From Hyperoodon ampullatus (lineage: Eukaryota > Chordata > Mammalia > Artiodactyla > Ziphiidae), in assembly GCA_949752795.1 (NCBI GenBank), contig OX457065.1, positions 3,348,001-3,412,000 on the forward strand: a stretch of 64,000 bases of DNA, in the 5' to 3' direction. Each line of letters starts with the position of its first letter. Within the stretch, counting starts at the first letter, position 1. Under the pieces are notes generated by a model. The model made no database searches. It was not told the DNA's origin and saw nothing but the letters and a program-made list of their open reading frames with translations. Below are positions 48,254-60,615 of the stretch, one piece after another. The position numbers and the translations under genes are program-made.

Positions 48254-48468
48254 GGGGCTTCCCTGGTGGCGCAGTGGTTGAGAGTCTGCCTGCCGATGTA
48301 GTGGGACACGGGTTCGTGCCCCGGTCTGGGAAGATCCCACATGCCGCGGAGCGGCTGGGCCCGTGAGCCATGGCTGCTGGGCCTGCGTGTCCGGAGCCTG
48401 TGCTCCGCAACGGGAGAGGCCACAGCAGTGAGAGGCCCACGTACCACAAAAAAAAAAAAAAAAAAAAA
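48254..48468 (+). mobile_element. CHR-2 type SINE inside an L1
   Basis: Full-length copy with head GGCTTCCCTGGTGGCGCAGT and a 21-A tail. An 8-bp duplication GTAGCAGA flanks it (48,246-48,253 and 48,469-48,476). Confidence 0.9.
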
Positions 48469-49259
48469 GTAGCAGAAAAAGTGTTCATTAGAATTTGATT
48501 GTGGGTATACATATATACATTCATTCATGCAATGACATATGTATAAAACAAAAGGGGTTGGAAGAGGTTCTCTTGTGAAGGTGGATTTGCTGGTGTTGAA
48601 TGTTTTATTATGTGTGTTTCCTAAATTGTTTATTAAAATCAGAGTCGGCCTCTCCCATTTCACAGATGGGAAAACTGAGGCTTGGAGTGAGCAAGAAACC
48701 TGCTGGGACCAGGCCTCCCGTCTCTGGGCTGCTCCAGTAGGGAAACGGCTCTGAGACCCTTCAGCCTAGTTTTCCAGCCCATTAGGGAGGTCCCAGCCCC
48801 TGAACGGAGTGCCCCTGGCCTCCTTTCTCTCCCCCCTGCCAGGAGAGCTGGCCTGATTGCAAGGCTGGGCCAAGTCTTGTCTAGGGTGGCCAGAACTTTT
48901 CAGAAGTGCCAGAAATTTCATCACACCAGGCGGAGGGATGGGCGGGGGTGAGTCACGAACGAGCTAGGCCACAGGAGGTAGGGGCTGACCATTCCCAGAT
49001 GGGAGGCGTTAGGCTGGGCAGCTTTCCTGGAATAAGCAGACAGCTTGGGAAAGTGTGAGTGAGAGAAAAATTGTAATGGGTTCCCCCACCTCCTCTCTCT
49101 GCATACCCCACTCCACGTGCATCAGCCCCTCCAGCCACTCTGCCAAGGGGGCGCCCGGTCCCTGTTCATACCCTGGGGATGGAGAACCCACTGCCTGACT
49201 GCAAGTTGCTTCCCTCCTGCCTTGGGAAGGGCAGGGAGAGCATGTGAACTCGAGTAAGA

Positions 49260-49400
49260 CTGCTCTGGGCTGGGGCCCTAGCTATGCCACCGAGCCTTAG
49301 TTTCTTTGTCTGTAAATTGGGGGTAATAATACCTAGTCCCACTAAGATTGTTTTGAGGATCGAATGAATTAATCAGTGTAGGGTGCCTATTAAAGTGTAT
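49260..49400 (+). repeat. MIR SINE
   Basis: It contains GAGCCTTAGTTTCTTTGTCT, GTAAATTGGGGGTAATAATA and GAGGATCGAATGAATTAATC. Confidence 0.8.
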
Positions 49401-51049
49401 GATGAACAGATACGGGTTTGTTTTTCATTTATTTAAGGTAGAGCATCCTTGGGGATCATAAAAAACTGATCCCTGATGGCTCAGGGATCCAAAGGGATCC
49501 TGATGGCTAACTAACCCGGTGTCCAAAATGGGCCTGGGAAATGCCAGTAGGTAATGTCACCACAGTGAAACTCAGGCTATTAGCCAAGGCTCTTGGGTGC
49601 AAGTAATAAAAGCCAAATTTAGATTGGCTGAAGCCCCAAAGGGAATTTAGTGGCCCCTGGAACTGAAAGGGGTGGGCTGGCTTCAGGCCTTACAGACTCA
49701 CAGCTTACTGCATTTGAGAGCTCATTTCTCTCTTAGGTGAAGGTCCGGGCCAGGTACAGTGGCTCCATGATGCTCAGGGATGCCTTCCACCCAAGTGTGA
49801 CTTCCACCTGGTAGTCGAGGCGGTGCTGCAGCTCCGTGTCCACCCCAGGCCGTCGCTTCAGCCAGCAGGAAGGAGAAAGGGAGGGAGGGGCCACACCACT
49901 TTTGCTCCCATTCAGTGGCCTCAAATTTTCACTTTCCTACCTGCATGCTGGAGAGGCTGGGAATGTAGTTTTTAGCCAGGCAGCCGTGGGTCTGTGTCAA
50001 GTTTCTATAGTTTTGTTTCTTACATGAAGAATGGGGGATGGCTGGTCATGTCTGCCCTGGGTGGCCCAGCATCCACAGGGGATGGGAAGGCCAGGAGGTG
50101 GGGAAGTCTTCAGTGCACGATCAGCTTTTCATTGGGTTGAAGAGTAGGAGGTCGGGGCTACGGACAGGAGCGTGCATGGGGTGGGCGAAGAGGCTGGAGA
50201 GCTGGGTGGAGTCCAGACCAGAGAGGACCTGAATTGCGTTCCCAGGACTGCCTGTGTGCCCACAGATCTGAGCTCCATTCATGCCACCTGCCAGCTGCTG
50301 CCCTCGGCCACCCCTTGGGCCTGGGGTGTGTCTACCGCGGCCCACACCTGGGGGCAGGGCCAGCACAGACCCTGGGACTCAGGGCCGTCTGAGCAGGGGA
50401 TGCCAGGGCCTGGCATGAGGCATCGTGGGCTCCAGGTGGGAGGGACACAGTTGGAAGAAGGGCAGAGGGAGGCTGTGCTTTCCACACTTGGCAGCATCTC
50501 CAGGCAACTGGGGCTTAACAAATACTGATGCCCAGCTGCATCCTCCGGAGACTCAGCTTGACCCGTTCTGGAGTCGGGTGTAGACGCCCCGGGGTGATTC
50601 TAGAGGACGGATTTGTCCTACAGCTGAGGTCTGGGTGGTGCTGCCCTGGGGCTTGTTGGGCAGAAGTCTGACAGGCAGTGCCACCCCTGGGTGAGGAGCG
50701 CCTCTGTGTGAAAATCACTGCCCATCCGCTCTGAATATCTATCCTGTAGTCACGGAATATTCTCGAGTCTGGCTGGGCCCAGACACACACTTTCCTTGCT
50801 GCCCAGTCATGGTGGCTACATCGGATGCTGAATGTGAGGCCAGAGCGATGACGGAGCCGGCCCAGTGCAGAGCTCACCCCTGGACAAAGGGGCGGCCCTT
50901 GGCCCCCAGAAGCAGCAGCAGGCCAAGTCCTGGCAGAGAGGTCAGGCCCACCATCCAAGGAGCTAGCTGCCCCCATGCTGCCGGCACCCAGGTGTGCAGG
51001 GATATGGGGGCACCATGCTAGCTCAAGTCGTTCTAGGTCGTGTGCCATT

Positions 51050-51260
51050 AGGAACAACAAACATTCAACTGAGGGCTCATCACCTGCCAGACCTGCTCTA
51101 AGCATCTCCAAAACAATCATAGGAGGCAGGAAATATTTTATAGACGAGGCCACTGAGGGCAGAGGGCTAAAGCCACCGTGAACATCACACAGGGGCACGT
51201 GGCTTTAAACCAACCGTGTGGCTACAGAGCCCATGCATCTAAACCCTACGCTACTGTCGT
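51050..51260 (-). repeat. MIR SINE, reverse
   Basis: It contains AACAATCATAGGAGGCAGGA and TTTTATAGACGAGGCCACTG, reverse MIR core. Confidence 0.6.
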
Positions 51261-51834
51261 GTGGGTTAGTATTGTCACTCTCATTTCTCAGATGCCAGAA
51301 GAGGCACAGGAACCTCCTCCTGGCTACCCAGCGAGGATGCAGACCCCGGAAGCCCGGCGGGCCTCCTCCGCTCCACCCCGGCTGGCCGGGGGTGCAGGTG
51401 GGCCCCACACCCGCCAGCCCTGGCGCCTCGATGCCCGGGAGGCTGCCGAGATGTCACCGATGTAACTTGGCTGCCCACTCTGAGCATTCTGTCTTGGCCT
51501 TATCGGCCCGGAACTCCCTCCAACCGTGTCTTGGCCGGGCCCCGGGCCCCAAATTCCTGGTGGGTGATGTGCACTCCGTCTGCGATAACAGCCCTGGCAG
51601 GGCTCCGAGGGGGCGGCTACCTTAGTGCATCTCCAGCTCAGATAACAGCGAAGTATCTCCACTTTCTCTCCTGGAAAGCTGGCCAGGCCTTGGGGGCGGG
51701 CTGGAGGGGGAGGCCAAATCTCGGCTCAGACACCTGGGGCAGGAAGGGAGGGCATTGGAGGGCAGAGAGTTGCCCAGGCTCACGTGAGGCAAGGCCTGGT
51801 GCCTTCCACAAATAATCACAGAAGGAAGGATTCA

Positions 51835-52060
51835 ATCTACCACTCACTCAGTCATCAGATGCTTACTGAGCTCGCCCCTGGGGCCAAGCCCTGTTCAAAG
51901 TACTCTTGGATTTCAGTTCAGTTAATCTTCCCAACAATCCCACCAGATTGGCCCTGATATCATTCAGCTCATTTTACAGTTGAGGCAATCAAGACCCAGG
52001 GAAGTCAAGCAACTTGCCGAAGATCACACAGCCGGCGGGTGGTGGTGGAGTTTTTACCAG
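51835..52060 (-). repeat. MIR SINE, reverse
   Basis: It contains TTAATCTTCCCAACAATCCC, CATTTTACAGTTGAGGCAAT and CAACTTGCCGAAGATCACAC. Confidence 0.8.
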
Positions 52061-52089
52061 GCTATCTTACCTACAGTCACTTATAAATG

Positions 52090-52345
52090 AATTTTAAAAA
52101 GGCCGCTAGTGACAAGTACTCTGAGGGGTAGAGAGGGGAGAGAGTGACCGAGGGAGGGGCAGTTGCTATCTCTGCTGGGGTCTCAGGGAGGGCTCTCTGG
52201 GGTGGTGACACTGCACCTGTATCTAATCAAGGATGAGCCAGCCATGGGGACCTGGGGGAAGGGCATTCCAGGCAGAGGGAACAGAAGTGCAGAGGCCCCA
52301 AGGGAGAACAAGCTCCAGTGGGAAAAAGGGCCCGGAGAGGAAGGG
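52090..52345 (-). repeat. L2 LINE fragment, reverse
   Basis: It contains GGCATTCCAGGCAGAGGGAA and CAGAAGTGCAGAGGCCCCAA. Confidence 0.7.
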
Positions 52346-52714
52346 TCTGGCATGGTTACACAGAGAGCCGGGGTAGCCTGGCCCCAGGTTCTCAGTGCAG
52401 GCTTTGCCCCTCCGTCTCATCGTGGCTCCTCCACGGCAAGCCCTGTCTGAGCGCCTGGGCACTTTCTGGCTTTACTGCCTCCCAGCTGTGTGATCCCAGG
52501 CAGGTGGCTTCCCCTCTCTTTGCTTTTGCTCTTTGCTGCCTCACCCCAGTCCTGGGCTCCGGAGGCCCTGGCATGGGGGTGGGGCACACTCTGGGCCCAC
52601 GGCTGCTGCTCTGATGTGAGGTGGCAGCCGCTGGGCCATGTGTCTCCTGGCAGGGATGGAAGGGGCTCCCAGAGGTCCTGGGCTAGGCCTCAGGTCCTGG
52701 AGAATGTGGCCCCA

Positions 52715-52985
52715 GGACTGAGAGAGACAAGAGACTAAGGACAGAGTCAGAGGGAAATGCAGAGACCAAGGACAGAGTAAGACAGAGAGACCGACTGCTG
52801 TCAAAACTGAGATGGAGACCCAGAGGGAGACCCAGAGCAGGAGAGACAGGGTGGGTGAAGAGTGAGACGCTCCAGAGAGACAGGGAGACACGGGCCATCT
52901 GAAGGCGACACCGAGAGCTCCAGAGAGACGTCGATTCACAGCAGCAAAGAGAGATCAAGACGCAGTGGCTAAGAGATAACAAGAG
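52715..52985 (+). repeat. Purine-rich GA/CAGAGA-like tract
   Basis: The + strand is nearly all A, G and C over 270 bp with repeated GAGAC/AGACAGAGA words. It is a degenerate simple repeat, followed by an L1 3' end near 52,985-53,075 (TGAATTGTACACTTTCAATG) and a further GAGAGAGACAGAG patch. Confidence 0.7.
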
Positions 52986-53929
52986 AAAAAGTTGTGAATG
53001 CTCTAAATGCCGCTGAATTGTACACTTTCAATGGTGAATTTTACACTATGTGAATTTTACTACATTAAGAAGAGAGAGACAGACGGTGGCAAAGAGAGAG
53101 ACAGAGATGGAAGGACAGAGTTCTGGGATCCCGACTCTCTTTGGGACCCTAAGATGGTGGTGGGGGAGGGACCAGGGTGTGGGTCCCTGTGCCAGAGGCC
53201 AGGCCTGCAGGGCCCAGTGGGTTTGGGGCCAGTCCCCCTTTCACCGGGTCTGCTCTGGTGCCAAATGTTTGCCCTGATCTGGCAGTGCCTGATTTTGCTT
53301 ATGTGGGTTTTGGGATGGGATTTTGAGCCCTTGGCCTGCAGAAAGCATCTGGGAGGTAGCCTGTTCCCTGTGGGTCCCCTTACCAGGCACAGGCTCCAAG
53401 GCTGCCAAACCTGGTGAGTGGGGACCCGACGATGACCCATCCGGCCTCTGCTCTGGGGGTGAGAGTTACGGTATTTAACGTTTTGAGCTGAGAGCCTGGA
53501 CTGTTCAGGCCTGTTGGGCCCTGTGCTGAGGCTCCCCACCAACAGCCCAGGGTTAATCTGCCCAAGAGATGAGGAGGCTGGGCTCAGAGAGGTCAAGGGC
53601 CTTGGTTGAGGTCACAGAGTGGCCACAGGCAGATGTGGAGGTTAGGGAAAGGACAAACCTAGGCTGGAGGCTGGGACCCGGTGCCAGCAGGCCGGGGTGT
53701 GTGTGTGGGGAGGGGTGTGGGAGCCCCCAGGGCAGGCAGCAGGGGACGGGAGGCGGCCAAGCTGGGCCTCCCTCCTGCCAGTGTTACTCCTAAGCCCCGC
53801 AGGCCCTCCCAACGTGCCCGGGGTGGCCGGGCCCATGTTCCCGGCGGGGACACTGAGGCCCAGGCTGGCTGAGGTTCCGGGCCAAAGAACACTGAGGGCA
53901 GCAGGGCGGGGGCTGGGACTCCGCGTTTA

Positions 53930-54640
53930 GACGGGGCGACGAGGGGGTGCGGCGAGGGGGGCGCGCCACGGGAGAGCAGGGCTCGGAGCGCACGCGCAGC
54001 GCGGCCACGTCCGGCCCCGGGTGCGCGGCTGGGCGAGGAGCGTCGGCGCTGGCTCGGCCCCCTCCCCGGCCGCGGCTGAGACCCCGCCCCGGAGGTGGAG
54101 GGGGCAGGGCGGGCAGGGGGCCCGGCGCCGGCTCAGCCCGCCCCTCGAGCCGCCCCGCCCCGCCTCGCGCCGCGCCGCCCCGCGCCGCCGCCGGACTCCC
54201 GAGCTCTAGACGCGCCGACGGCGGGGCGGACGGACTAGCGGACAGACTCGCCCGCCGCGGGACGAGCGGAGCGCAGCGCGGTGAGTGCACGCGGACCTCG
54301 GCACGCGCCGCGGGCTCCACGCCCCCGGGCCGGCCGTGCGGACGGCGCCCCGGCGGGCAGATGCGACACCCTGGCCGGCGCCCGGCGGGGCGCGAGGTGG
54401 CGGAGGGCCCCCACCCGCCCGGGTCCCGCCACCCCATCCCTCTTCCGCGCCCCCCCCACCCCCGCACGTCCCGAGCCCGGGTCACCGTCCCGGGAGGGAA
54501 CTGGGCCCTCGGTCGGGCACCACCGCCGCCGCGCGCTCTCCTCCCCCTCGCGTCCGCCCATCGCAGGCGGCAGAAGTTCCTCAGGCTCCGCGGGGCGGCC
54601 CCGCGTCTCCGTTCCGCATCCCCCCTCCAGACCCTTTCGC
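53930..54640 (+). promoter_or_regulatory. FBLN2: CpG-island promoter, probably of FBLN2
   Basis: This is a very CpG-dense block with GC boxes at 54,081-54,090 and 54,150-54,163 and no TATA box. It sits 32 kb downstream of HDAC11 on the same strand. In human 3p25 the next same-strand gene after HDAC11 is FBLN2 at a similar distance, so the assignment rests on synteny and not on coding sequence. Confidence 0.7.
54190..54280 (+). other. FBLN2: Probable noncoding first exon of FBLN2
   Basis: A strong donor, GTGAGTGCAC, starts at 54,281 just downstream of the GC boxes. The sequence before it has no ATG in the last 90 nt, consistent with a 5'-UTR exon. The left edge is a guess because the transcription start cannot be read from sequence. 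The fibulin-2 signal peptide and cysteine-rich N-terminal exon are not found downstream in the window, as expected if the first intron is long. Confidence 0.55.
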
Positions 54641-57600
54641 TCTCACGAACGCCCGGCCCCTCACACTCATCTGTCACACGTCGCCCTTGCGCACGCAGGC
54701 TTCACACACACGTGCCTGGCACACGGGCGTCTCCCAGACACGCACGCCTCTGTCAGCCCGCCGTCTGTGAAACGCGTGTGCCTCGTTAACACACACGCGT
54801 GTCTGTCACACACACATATGTCTCACATGTGTTACACACGTGTCTCTCACATCCCTGGGGTGGCAAACAGACCCCCCCCCACCGTGAATCTTGCACACAG
54901 AGTCGTACACGCCAACAACTTCAGAGTCCAGCGGACCCCGGCCCTCCCCCCTGGGCGGGCACAGCCCTCCGTGCCGTCCTGAGCCCGGTGGGCCCCGAGT
55001 CGGGCCGGGGGAGGCTCTGGGCTGAGGCTCCCTTAGGGTGTGGGGAGCACACGCCGGGGGCTCAGTAGGCAGGGGTGGCCCCGACTCCGGGGACCTCCCC
55101 ATTCCTCATCACCCCCTGCCCCCCTGCATCCTCTCCCCCTTCCCACTCTCCCTGCAGGGGTGCCCTCCCTCCCTTTGCTGTCACAAGGTCTCACCCCACC
55201 TCGGTTTGTGACCACCACTTGGGCGGGTCCGAGCCAGCAGGTGTCGCCGTGACAGGCCAGAAATGGAAAGAAAATTTGGGTGGTGGTCATCATCCAGAGC
55301 CCCTTGAGTAAGGGTGCCCGTCCAGGGCCCTGCCTGAGCAAGCCCTGATGCCTGGTCCTGGCACGTGTTTGTGGCCGAATCATTGGGGCTCTGAGCCTCA
55401 CCTTCCCCACGTGCAAATGGGGGTGACGATCCCCGCCAGGAGGAAGGGAGGGCCCGGGAACTACTGCCCCCACCCTCCCCTCTTGGCGTCCAGCACCCGC
55501 CCGTGTTAAGAGGAGTGGGCAGGGGAGGGATGAAGTCAAAGGCTGTTACCTCCTGCAGGCGCAAACTTGCCAGCCCCTACCGCAGCTGGCTGTGCATGTT
55601 TTGTTTGGCTCTTACCATGTTGTTATTATTTTTAAAAAGTTAATTAGCTGCCAACATTTACAAATTGGCAGCTTTCACATATAAGTCCGGATTTCCCTCT
55701 TCTGAAAAATCACAAGGTCTGGAGCTCAGGACTCACATCCCTGCGAGGTGCCCTTGGCTAGTGCTGCTTTTCTGCTGCCCCTGGGCTGGGGCAGGGGACC
55801 ATTTGGCCACAGTTCCCACCCGGCCTGCGTAGACCTCTGTGTCGGCTGTGCCTGCTGTGTAAACTGGGCTGTTCTCGCAGCAGTGCTCACCCCGAAGTGG
55901 ACCTAGGGTAGGTCCCTCGCCCGTGGCTGGGGAAGCCTTGAGTGAGCCTTGTATGGCCTTAGTGGTGGGAGCCATGAGGGGACCTGGACCGCGGGGCCTC
56001 TTTGTGACGGTGGCCGGCACTGTCTGCTGGGCTCTGGGGGTGGGGGCTGGGGTCCCTGTGGGAGGGAGGCAGGGATCTCAGAGCCAGGCCTCGTCCTTCG
56101 CTTTTCTCCCCAGATCCCATCCATGATCCTGCAAGGTCGCAGTCTTCCCCCTTTTGAAAGATGGGGAGACTGAGGCCCAGGAAGGGTCTCCCAGCAAACA
56201 AAGGGCACAGCTGGGTTTCAACCCAGGTTTTTCTGACTCTAAAACCAAGCTCTTTGCCAGCCTTTCAGTGAGTCCACGAGGGGAGGGACTTGGTCTCATT
56301 GACCCTGGGCCAATTCCCTAAACCACGTTCACACCTGACAGGCAGTAGGTGCTTAGTAAACGCTTGTGGGAGGACTGAGGGCAGTGAAGCCGCCTTCTCA
56401 GCAGGGGTCAGCATGGAGCTCAATTCAGGGCCTAAGGTGACAGTCTCACGTGACCTAGAGGACCACTGCGGTTCCATTTGATCGGCCCGAAAGCCCAGCA
56501 CACTTTCCTGCTCTGCTCTCGAGTGACTGTGACCCCAAGACCACTGTGGTGAAGACCCCCAGTCCCTGCAGGGCCTCAGGAGGACCACGGTGTGTCCTGT
56601 TGGGCGTCAGAATTCTGTGTTTGCCTTGCACGTGGGGCTGTGGGTGGGAGCATTTTTTCCTTCACTCCCTGGCTGGCCTTGGTGGAGGAGGCGCCCTGCA
56701 GGGAGGGACTGGGCCGAGGGACAGGCCCAGCTCCCGCCCGCTCCTTGGTGGCCTCTTGCTGGGTGGCGTGGGATGGGGCAGCTGCTAAATTATTTTAAGT
56801 CCTGGTTCCTGTGACTCTGCTCTGTTTACCATGTGTATGCGGCTGAATTCATGGGATCTGAATGTCCCTGTGATGTGTGACCTCCTGGACGTTTGTTGAC
56901 TGACTGAACGAGGACCAGCCCTATCGGTGGCACACGGGACTTGGGGATGGTGGGCAGCCCCTGGCCTCATCCGTGTACCTCCTCGAGGTTTTCGTTCCTG
57001 CTGGGGAGGAAGGTGTGAGTCTGGCCACACAGGTGGTGCAGAGGGTCTCTCCCTCCCGTCAGTGAGCCTCAGTCTTCCCTTCTGTAAAGTGGGTGCTGTC
57101 TGACCGCTTTCTGGGGCTCACAGTACTGAAGTGCGTGTTGGGGATGGGAGCCGGGGGTCTGTTGCCTAGGAGGTAGGTGGTGTATCCCCTCTCTGGCTTC
57201 TTGAGCTCTGAGCACCCGCCTCCCCACCAACTGAAGGCCCTGCCCTGGGATGTAGTTCCAGCTTGCAGTGGGCAACCCAATCCAGGCAGGAGGGCAGGGC
57301 CCTCTGAGAAGGGGATCTCTGAGCTGAGATGGGAGGGTGTGGGCAGAGGGTACAGCTGGTGCAAAGAAAGGACTTTCGGTGGGGCCTGGCTTGGTGTGTG
57401 CGAGGGACAGGAAGGGAGGAGGCAGGAGCGGGTGGGGGAGGGCAGGGGGGAGGAGGAGAGGGGTGGGGCAGGACATGTGAAAGCTACGGAGAAGTTTCTC
57501 TCCAGGGAGCAATGAGATCTGATACCCATTTTAAGAGACCCTCCCTAGCTGCAGGATCTGGAGGCTGTGGGCCTCTCAGTGAGGATGTTGGCAGGAGTGT

Positions 57601-57689
57601 GGAGGCCCTGTCCCGGGCCCTGTGCCGCAGGGCAGGTCTCAGCCTCGAGAAGCCACAGGTAGGTGGGGAAGCAGGGCTGTGGACACACT

Positions 57690-58130
57690 TGAGATCCAGG
57701 GTGATATGTGCTGGTCAAATAGATGTTGGTGCAGCCATACAATGGGATATTACGCAGCTGTAAGAAATGAGGAGGCTCTGATCTTTAAGATCTGTTGAGA
57801 GAGGAAAACAAGGTGCTGAATAGTGTGTAAAATACGCTGCCTCTTGTGTCAAATCAGATGTAAATCCACGTTTGCTTATAGGCTCATAGGCAAACAGTGA
57901 GAGGAAGCCCTGGGGGGTTGCAGTGGTTACCTGTGGTTACCTGGAGGGCGTGTGCAGGTGGAGGACAAGGGTGCAAGGTGAGGTGACACTCCCATTGTGT
58001 GCCTTCTTATATTTTCTGGATTTTGAGCCGTACCACTGTATTGCCTGTTCAGATATTACATTAAATTCAAAAGCAGTTGGGCAGGTGGTGGGTGACTGTT
58101 CATTTGTGAGTTTTAAGTGCAGTGTTTAAG
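57690..58130 (+). mobile_element. L1 3' fragment
   Basis: It contains GTGCAGCCATACAATGGGAT, ATTACGCAGCTGTAAGAAAT and TGAGCCGTACCACTGTATTG, typical of old L1 ends. Confidence 0.65.
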
Positions 58131-58499
58131 GATGGGTTTTAAGTTCCCTTTACCGACCTTGTTGTTGAACAGACTGACTTCTTCCTGGCGTGGTATACAA
58201 AGGTTTCCACTGTGATTAAAATTAGATGGGAACAAAGTCACTTTTTTGCACAGTTTGGCAATCGGACAAAAGAAAAAATGCCCCCTTTTTGTCTTCCCCC
58301 TTTTCCTATGGGTGTTTCCTTCTGCTGATTTGACTGCTGGCTTTTTCTGGGGTGGGCACCACAGCAGTTAGCATCGCATCCTCAGCCTGTTTCCACAGCC
58401 CGCCTACCAGCCGGACCGGAGCTTAGGGACAGGTCCAGACCCCCGGGGGTCTGTGCAGGTGGCAGCTGGGCACAGGGAAGTCCCTGCTTTGGACACCTG

Positions 58500-58665
58500 C
58501 CAAGCTCAGATCGCACCTCTGCCACTCATAGGCCATGCTTCCTTTGGGCCAGTGACCTTTTCTGAGCCTCAGTTTCCTCATCTGTCAAATGGGTGTCGTA
58601 ACCCCTCTCTTAGGGTTGTTGGAAGGAGGAAGTAAGTGATACCTACCAGGGTGCTGGTCACTGTT
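58500..58665 (+). repeat. MIR SINE
   Basis: It contains TGAGCCTCAGTTTCCTCATC, TGTCAAATGGGTGTCGTAAC and GGAAGGAGGAAGTAAGTG. Confidence 0.8.
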
Positions 58666-58990
58666 CTTGGGATAAAGCAGTACCAATACGACCTCCACTG
58701 CCCCCACAGAGCTTGCTTTCTGTGGGGAGATGCAGACGGATGCTCACCGTAATGTCAGAGCTGGCCGTGTGCGCCTGGGCTAAAAAGCAGATGGAGCTGG
58801 CTGAGACCAGGGTGCGGGTGGGGCTGCTTTAGGTAGGGCGTCGGAGGAGGCCCGTGGAGTACGGACACTCAGGCAGAGGGCACAGCACGTGCAAATGACC
58901 TGGAGCAGCTGGAGGACAGGACCCCTGTGAGCAAGGAGGGTGGTCAGATCTGGGGGTACAGGAGGGCTTTCAGTTTTATCTTGGGTGTGG
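58666..58990 (-). repeat. L2 LINE fragment, reverse
   Basis: It contains CCCCACAGAGCTTGCTTTCT, TCAGGCAGAGGGCACAGCAC, GTGCAAATGACC. The edges are approximate. Confidence 0.6.
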
Positions 58991-60469
58991 TGAGGATTCA
59001 GTTCGGGGAGGGGTGAGGTCTTCCTGGGATTTTCAGGCTCCCTCCACTCCCCACCCCAGCTGCTGGGAGGGGAGCAGGCTGGAGGGTGGCAGCAGCCTGG
59101 GGCCTTGATCAGGGCCTTGTGGGGCAGTGGGAGTGGAGTTGCAGCCTCCCTCCTCGAGGGTGGGCAACCCTGGGCAGGGGTTGTGCGGGGGTAGCTGGGA
59201 GAGGCTGGCTGGACTCGGGGTTCCTTCCACATCAGGGGCCTTGGTCCCTCTCCTTGCACACAGCACTCATAATAGCCTCTGGTGTGGGCCGGCCCGTGGT
59301 CCCTCCCTGGCCCTCCCGAGGGCCCCAGAGACCCATGTAGGCAGTTCTGAAATGCTTCAGTCACGGCTGTCCTGGAGGAGAGCACAGAGGCTCTGGGAGC
59401 CTAGGCATGGTCAGGGAGGGCTCCCTGGAGGGGGCGATACTGGCACTGTGATGTGAAGGTTGAGGGGTGGACAGTGGAAGGTGGATTGGAGGAGGGGGGA
59501 AGTAAGGCTGGCCTCGTGCACTGGACCAGACATGGAGGACCTCGTGTCCTGCTCTGAAGGTGGCAGATGGGCAGCCTCGGGGTGTTTCTGAGCAGGGGAG
59601 GGGCATGGCCAGAGGGCTGGAGGGGCCCTCTGGCAGCCCAGGTGTTGGGGGGGGAGTGGAGGGGCAAGCCGGCAGGCAGGAGGCCCGAGCGGGTGGGTGA
59701 CGGCAGGGAAACAGGCTCAGAGGGGGTGGGCGTGACTGCAGCTGCACCGCAAGTGAGGAGGAGGGGCTGGGCGGGAGCTCGGTCCGTCCACCTCGAGGTC
59801 CTGCCCCGGGCTGGCCGCCCCTGGATTGCGGGGTACTGTGGCACGTACGCACCACTAATTCCTCTCCTTTGGGCTGGTCCCTTCCTGGGGCCCCTCTGGG
59901 GTCAAGCCATGCGTCATTTTGCCCCATTGTCCTCAGTGTTGTTGGAATTTGGAAACATTGCAAAAACGCCTCTGTCTTCTCATATATGGAGATTATTGCA
60001 AAGAAAGTGCTGGTTTGGGGAAGGGTTATTTCCTTCCTTGAGGGTGGGGAGCCTGGCTTTTCGGTGTGTGGGGGCTATAATGTGGGCGGCCACGGCGACC
60101 CCACCCGGGTCAGTGTTGGTGAAGAAGTGGTGCTGCCTGCCTGCCTGTCTGCTGGGGGTGTGGGTGCGGCCGGGGGATGGGGGGAGCGTCGAGAGCCTCC
60201 GCGTGGCCAAGAGGGTGGCGGCCGCGGGCGCCCATGTGCCCGGGAGTGGATGGCCGCTTGCGGCCACGGGAGGCTTTTGTCTTCAAGCAGACCCTGCTGG
60301 CCTCAGGCCATCTCACCTCCCAGGGCCTCAGTTTCCTCATCTGTGCACTGGGGACAGCCCTCCTGGTTCTGCTGTGATTTGGTGCACAGGAATGGCCTGA
60401 AGCGTGGTAAGAGGGTTCTGAGGGGCTGGGTGAAGGTAGGGTGAGGACCCCGCCAGGCCAGGGAAGCAC

Positions 60470-60615
60470 CTGCCTGGGCCCAGATGATGGGGGCCTTGGC
60501 TTCTCCATCTGTAACATGGGCCTGGTGGTGGTGCCCGCCTAGGAGGGTCCTGTGGAAAGCCCCCAGCGTGGCTCTTGGCATGTATACAGTGCTTAGTCAA
60601 CACGCGTTAGCTCGG
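60470..60615 (+). repeat. MIR SINE fragment
   Basis: It contains CTTCTCCATCTGTAACATGG, GCATGTATACAGTGCTTAGT, CAACACGCGTTAGCTC. Confidence 0.6.

Larger units (their letters stand above)
22211..53929. other. Intergenic region between HDAC11 and the next CpG island
   Basis: No coding gene is recognised over 31.7 kb on either strand. Many open frames of 60-310 codons exist because the sequence is GC-rich, but none shows a known domain. Repeats are listed separately. Unique stretches that hold nothing I can name include 26,100-29,000, 31,000-34,300, 37,200-38,780, 39,560-41,560 and 49,400-51,000. Confidence 0.65.

Noticed and set aside
53790..54789. Open frames of 280-295 codons on both strands over the second CpG island
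   Set aside because: Both strands are open at once with Arg/Pro/Ala-rich translations and no recognisable domain, a composition effect.
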